A stretch of DNA of 6,587 bases from Anaerolineaceae bacterium (GTDB taxonomy: Bacteria; Chloroflexota; Anaerolineae; Anaerolineales; Villigracilaceae): positions 1-6,587 of the forward strand of contig VFKQ01000265.1 of assembly GCA_009885445.1 (NCBI GenBank), in the 5' to 3' direction. The notes beneath the pieces are model-generated. The model did not search any database. It saw only the letters and a program-made list of their open reading frames with translations, and had not been told where the DNA came from. The position numbers and the translations under genes are program-made. This document shows positions 6,128 to 6,587 of this stretch, piece by piece (the first letter of the stretch is position 1; each line of letters begins with the position of its first letter).

Positions 6128-6587
6128 TAAGGCTGACAGGCCTCGCCGTAGTCGTAGGTCTCGATGGCCCACAAGTCTGTGGCGGCGGTGGGGTCGATGG
6201 CGACGTTGCAGAAATCGGCGCGGGCGGCGGCGGTCTCGATGCGGTTGAAGAGCGGGATGGCGGGCAGGTCGGTGGAGAAAATTAATTGGGTCTGACGGAA
6301 GCCGGTGAGGTAGGCCACTTCGTCGGGCAGGGCTGTGCGCGCGGCGAGGCAGGCCGAGTCGAAGATGGGGTTTTTGTAGCCGCTGACGTTGGTGCCGATC
6401 CACTGATTGAGCGCATTAGGAATCTCGGCGCTGGTGAAGCGCTCGCAGGGCGGCAAGAAGCTGAAGGTAGACATGGCGAATTCGGCCAGGTCAAACTTGC
6501 GACCGAAGAGCGGGCCGCTCGGGCCTTCGGCATAAAAATCAAGTTGCGGTGAATAAGTGGTGCTGAGGCCGATGCCGCATTGCGTAA
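6127..6587 (-). CDS. Family-5 solute-binding protein, C-terminal part (5' end off window)
   Basis: The 152 visible residues, open at the window edge, match the last third of an Opp/Dpp-type binding protein. They include SPQLDFYAEGPSGPLFGRKFDL, then FTSAEIPNALNQWIGTNVSGYKNPIFDSAC, and FSTDLPAIPLFNRIETAAAR followed by a short tail. The last parallels NDLPIVPLYTDAVYDSYTG of the next gene, so the two are paralogues in tandem. The stop TAA (6129-6127) shares its last A with the ATG of the downstream lipoprotein. The signal peptide and lipobox must lie beyond 6587. Alternating FDL/FDM and GY.NP / GYETP blocks support the family call. This copy lacks the downstream paralogue's final YPTIP ending and finishes ETYDYGEACQP. 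Substrate unknown. Confidence 0.85.
   Translation of the reverse strand, partial: TQCGIGLSTTYSPQLDFYAEGPSGPLFGRKFDLAEFAMSTFSFLPPCERFTSAEIPNALNQWIGTNVSGYKNPIFDSACLAARTALPDEVAYLTGFRQTQLIFSTDLPAIPLFNRIETAAARADFCNVAIDPTAATDLWAIETYDYGEACQP

Noticed and set aside
6128..6403. In-frame 92-residue N-terminal extension of the lipoprotein, starting at 6403
   Set aside because: It is an Arg/His/Pro-rich translation with no domain, lies over the coding frame of the upstream binding protein, and would bury the signal peptide and lipobox that begin at 6127.
1..6587. CRISPR array, transposase, phage or toxin-antitoxin genes
   Set aside because: No regularly spaced direct repeats, transposase motifs or small paired genes were seen on either strand.

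Overview
All recognisable genes read on the minus strand, so reading order runs from high to low coordinates. The window looks like bacterial chromosome of moderately high GC. The extended -10 promoters (TGCTATAAT, TGATACAAT), G/C-rich palindromic repeats between and inside genes, and tandem family-5 solute-binding lipoproteins fit an environmental Anaerolineae-type Chloroflexota. That assignment is an inference with low certainty, because no marker gene settles it.

Layout in transcription order: (1) 6587-6127, the C-terminal part of a family-5 (oligopeptide/dipeptide type) substrate-binding protein. (2) 6127-4166, a second, complete family-5 binding lipoprotein. It is joined to the first by a TAATG overlap and carries a long coiled-coil hairpin inserted in the binding-protein fold, plus an in-frame palindromic repeat behind the lipid anchor. 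(3) A 102-base gap with an extended -10 promoter. (4) 4063-3044 and 3028-2045, the two ATPases of an Opp/Dpp-type importer (OppD-like and OppF-like). (5) 2032-971, a response-regulator receiver protein with a Roadblock-like module and no DNA-binding domain, tightly linked to the ATPase genes. (6) A tRNA-Gln(TTG) gene at 925-855 with its own promoter and a rho-independent terminator. (7) A leader of about 120 bases with overlapping hairpins and a G/C-rich repeat. (8) 701-1, the uridylyltransferase half of a GlmU-type protein, cut by the window edge.

How the genes could work together: the lipoproteins would capture peptides or similar solutes outside the membrane and OppD/OppF would power import. 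The membrane permeases (OppB/OppC) are not in the window, but could lie beyond 6587. The receiver protein sits 12 bases after oppF with its Shine-Dalgarno on the oppF stop codon, so it is probably made with the transporter. It may sense or modulate something linked to uptake, but its partner kinase is not visible. The tRNA and glmU are housekeeping genes with no evident link to transport.

Most worth a second look: the coiled-coil insertion in the lipoprotein, the receiver/Roadblock-like protein in the transporter operon, the mutually exclusive hairpins between tRNA-Gln and glmU, and the palindrome translated in frame inside the lipoprotein. I found no CRISPR array, transposase, phage gene or clear new defence system.
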